The position numbers and the translations under genes were made by a program. From Microbacterium sp. (GTDB lineage: Bacteria; Actinomycetota; Actinomycetes; Actinomycetales; Microbacteriaceae), in contig PNMM01000001.1 in assembly GCA_013823625.1 (NCBI GenBank), forward strand, positions 744,001-808,000: a DNA stretch of 64,000 bases. The letters run 5' to 3'. Below the pieces are notes generated by a model. It had not been told where the DNA came from. It did not search any database and saw nothing but the letters and a program-made list of their open reading frames with translations. Position 1 is the first letter of the stretch; the number at the start of each line of letters is the position of its first letter. Positions 62,259 to 64,000 of this stretch are shown in pieces.

Positions 62259-63538
62259 TGGGCGAGATTGCCCTGATCATCGGGCTCATCGCCCTGTTCA
62301 TCGCCATCGGCGGCGTCTTCGCCGCCGCCGAGATCGCGCTCGTGTCACTGCGCGAATCGCAACTGGCGGCGCTCGAGAAGCGCAGTGCGCGGGGTGCACG
62401 CGTGGCCGCGCTCGCCCGAGACCCCAACACATTTCTGGCGGCGGTGCAGATTGGCGTGACCCTCTCGGGTTTCCTCTCGGCGGCGTACGGAGCGACGGCT
62501 CTTGCGCCCTATCTCACTCCCACGCTCGTTGACGCTGGGATCGCCGAGCCAGTGGCGGCCGCCATCGCGATCGTGACGATGACGCTCATCGTGGCGTACG
62601 CCTCGCTCGTGTTCGGCGAACTGGCCCCCAAGCGCCTTGCGTTGCAGCGTGCCGAGTCGTTCGCCCTCGTGGTGACGCCCGTTCTCGCGGGCTTCGCGGT
62701 TGCGGTCAAGCCGCTCGTGTGGCTTCTCGCTGCCTCAAGCAACCTCATCGTTCGCCTCTTTGGCGGTGACCCCCACCAGCGGGCCGAACAAATGAGCGAT
62801 GACGAGTTGCGCGAGCTCGTCGACGCCCACGATGGGCTCGGAGATGAAGAGCGCGAGATCGTCGGCGACGTGCTGCATGCTGCTGACCGCACCCTCGCTG
62901 AAGTCATGCGCCACCGCGCCGACATGGTCGCTATTCGTGGTGACCTCAGCCTTGACGAAGCGCGGCAGTGGGCTCGAGAGCAGCCGTACTCGCGGTACCC
63001 CGTGCTCCACAGCGGCGTCGACGAGATCACGACTTTTGTGCACGTGCGCGACCTTGCCTGGGCACCCGAGGGTACCGACCTTGCGAGCATCGAACGACCC
63101 CTGGCCGGCCTTCCGGCAACCGCCCGCATTCTGCCGACCCTCACGCTCATGCGTCGCGAGGGTGACCACATCGCTCTTGTCGTCGACGAGTACGGCGGCG
63201 TTGACGGCATCGTCACGCTCGAAGACATCGTCGAAGAACTCATCGGTGAGGTCTACGACGAGTACGACGACGACGCGCACGATGACCACAACGCCACCGG
63301 TTCTGCTCAATTGGTGGCCGGCTCGCTCACGATCGAAGAGTTTGCCGACCGCACAGGCTTCGTCGTCGACGATGGACCATTCGAGACCATTGCTGGCTAT
63401 GTCATTGATCGACTAGGGCGCATGCCTCTCGACGGCGACACCGTCGAGACAGCAGATGCCCGGCTGACCGTTCGCGGCGTCGAACGCCGCCGCATCGCAC
63501 AGATCGAGGTCGAGCGGCTGGCTACATCGCCGTCGTAG
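62258..63538 (+). CDS. CorC/HlyC-type CNNM-domain membrane protein
   Basis: A 426-residue membrane protein of the hemolysin C/CorC family. The N-terminal DUF21 (CNNM) domain has about four helices with EIALVSLRESQLAALE. Two CBS domains follow (about 205-325, with MVAIRGDLSLDEARQW and HIALVVDEYGGVDGIVTLED), then a CorC_HlyC domain. Homologues have been linked to Mg2+ or Co2+ efflux. The ATG is 3 bases inside a TTG alternative. Its end overlaps the convergent DUF2834 gene by 17 bases. Confidence 0.92.
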   Translation: MGEIALIIGLIALFIAIGGVFAAAEIALVSLRESQLAALEKRSARGARVAALARDPNTFLAAVQIGVTLSGFLSAAYGATALAPYLTPTLVDAGIAEPVAAAIAIVTMTLIVAYASLVFGELAPKRLALQRAESFALVVTPVLAGFAVAVKPLVWLLAASSNLIVRLFGGDPHQRAEQMSDDELRELVDAHDGLGDEEREIVGDVLHAADRTLAEVMRHRADMVAIRGDLSLDEARQWAREQPYSRYPVLHSGVDEITTFVHVRDLAWAPEGTDLASIERPLAGLPATARILPTLTLMRREGDHIALVVDEYGGVDGIVTLEDIVEELIGEVYDEYDDDAHDDHNATGSAQLVAGSLTIEEFADRTGFVVDDGPFETIAGYVIDRLGRMPLDGDTVETADARLTVRGVERRRIAQIEVERLATSPS

Positions 63539-63881
63539 TGGGGTGCTGTTCGCTCGCGAGCTGCTGCAGGCGCCGCGCGCGGTTCGCGAGAAACAGCGGA
63601 AACGTGAACGCGATGGCCGTGAGCCCGGCAAACACAATGTAGGCCCACAGGTGCTTCATGCCGAGCCGCCGACCCTCGATAACAATGAACACGCTCGCCG
63701 CGACTGCCATGATGAGCAGGTCCATCGTGAGCGAGCCGACGGCCGGGCCACTGCCGAACCAGTCGCCGAAGAAATCGCGTTGCTCGATGATGGCGATGAT
63801 GTTGTAAGTCCACGTGCCGATGAGTCCGGCGATCGCGAGAACGAGGAACACGATGGCGGGGGCGTTCCAGTGACGAGTCAT
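63522..63881 (-). CDS. DUF2834 membrane protein
   Basis: A 119-residue protein with four membrane helices, matching DUF2834: WNAPAIVFLVLAIAGLIGTW, MDLLIMAVAASVFIVIEGRR and FVFAGLTAIAFTFPLFLANR-type segments. Its function is unknown. The start MTRHW is at 63881. It is convergent with the CorC-type gene and divergent from whatever follows. Confidence 0.8.
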   Translation of the reverse strand: MTRHWNAPAIVFLVLAIAGLIGTWTYNIIAIIEQRDFFGDWFGSGPAVGSLTMDLLIMAVAASVFIVIEGRRLGMKHLWAYIVFAGLTAIAFTFPLFLANRARRLQQLASEQHPTTTAM

Positions 63882-63890
63882 GAGGCCATT

Positions 63891-64000
63891 GTGCCCCCGG
63901 TGGCTGGCTTGGGCTCTATCGAACTTGACGCGCTCGAATCCCGTACGGCGTTTCGGGAGTGGAGCTCGCGGTTGCCCGGGCAGCGAGCCGACCCGCGTCG
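63891..64000 (+). CDS. Possible 5' end of a gene at the window edge
   Basis: A frame starting at GTG 63891 is open to the window end (VPPVAGLGSIELDALESRTA and onward, 36 codons). Third-position GC is high, as in genes nearby. A frame from ATG 63880 is also open but reads as low-quality sequence. The region divergent from the DUF2834 gene is a natural place for a start. No family can be recognised from this fragment. Confidence 0.3.
   Translation, partial: MPPVAGLGSIELDALESRTAFREWSSRLPGQRADPR

Overview
This window is a 64 kb piece of a high-GC actinobacterial chromosome, most likely from the family Microbacteriaceae (order Micrococcales). That placement is inferred from SepF, Wag31/DivIVA, RbpA, DUF3043, PafB/PafC, a fused-lineage Lnt/Ppm pair, an actinobacterial bc1-aa3 respiratory set (QcrCAB, CtaC/D/E/F), frequent GTG starts, and a MurE without the diaminopimelate-type specificity motif. 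No insertion sequence, prophage, CRISPR array or rRNA was seen.

Layout. 1-12.7 kb: a division and cell-wall (dcw) cluster on the + strand: murE (3' part only), a murF relic lacking its ATP-binding domain, mraY, murD, ftsW, murG, murC, ftsQ, ftsZ, yggS, sepF, yggT, divIVA. Most genes overlap or nearly touch. 12.7-23.2 kb: housekeeping genes (rluD, dnaE, flavin reductase-like, hisD, nrdR, pyrD, DUF3043, M20 dipeptidase, ErpA-type Fe-S carrier). 23.3-32.6 kb: respiratory block; ctaC-ctaD-ctaF runs rightward, ctaE-qcrC-qcrA-qcrB runs leftward, and two acetyltransferases plus a formylglycine-enzyme-like protein lie between them, ending at a strong shared terminator. 32.6-39.7 kb: trpD, an Lrp regulator divergent from a trans-sulfuration-type PLP enzyme, several small conserved proteins, and a membrane protein/sigma factor pair flanked by a duplicated fragment of the preceding yciI-like gene.

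39.7-41.3 kb: a yybP-ykoY (Mn2+) riboswitch in front of a TerC-family transporter, with a visible alternative hairpin that would hide the ribosome binding site. 41.3-44.0 kb: two tandem, mutually related secreted/membrane-anchored proteins of unknown function with acidic cytoplasmic tails. 44.0-48.1 kb: Nudix, SDR, NfeD/SPFH pair, GDPD, rbpA. 48.1-58.7 kb: a leftward run trmI-FKBP-pafB-pafC-tatA-tatC-helY and lnt-ppm1, the syntenic context of the Pup-proteasome locus but with the proteasome genes absent from it. 58.7-64 kb: PAC2-family protein, uppP, M20 peptidase, tRNA-Leu(GAG), CorC-type membrane protein, DUF2834 protein.

The genes most worth following up are the Mn2+ riboswitch with its RBS-sequestering platform, the catalytic-domain-less MurF, the sigma-factor pair bracketed by a gene-fragment duplication, the two acidic-tailed surface proteins, and the ftsZ leader.
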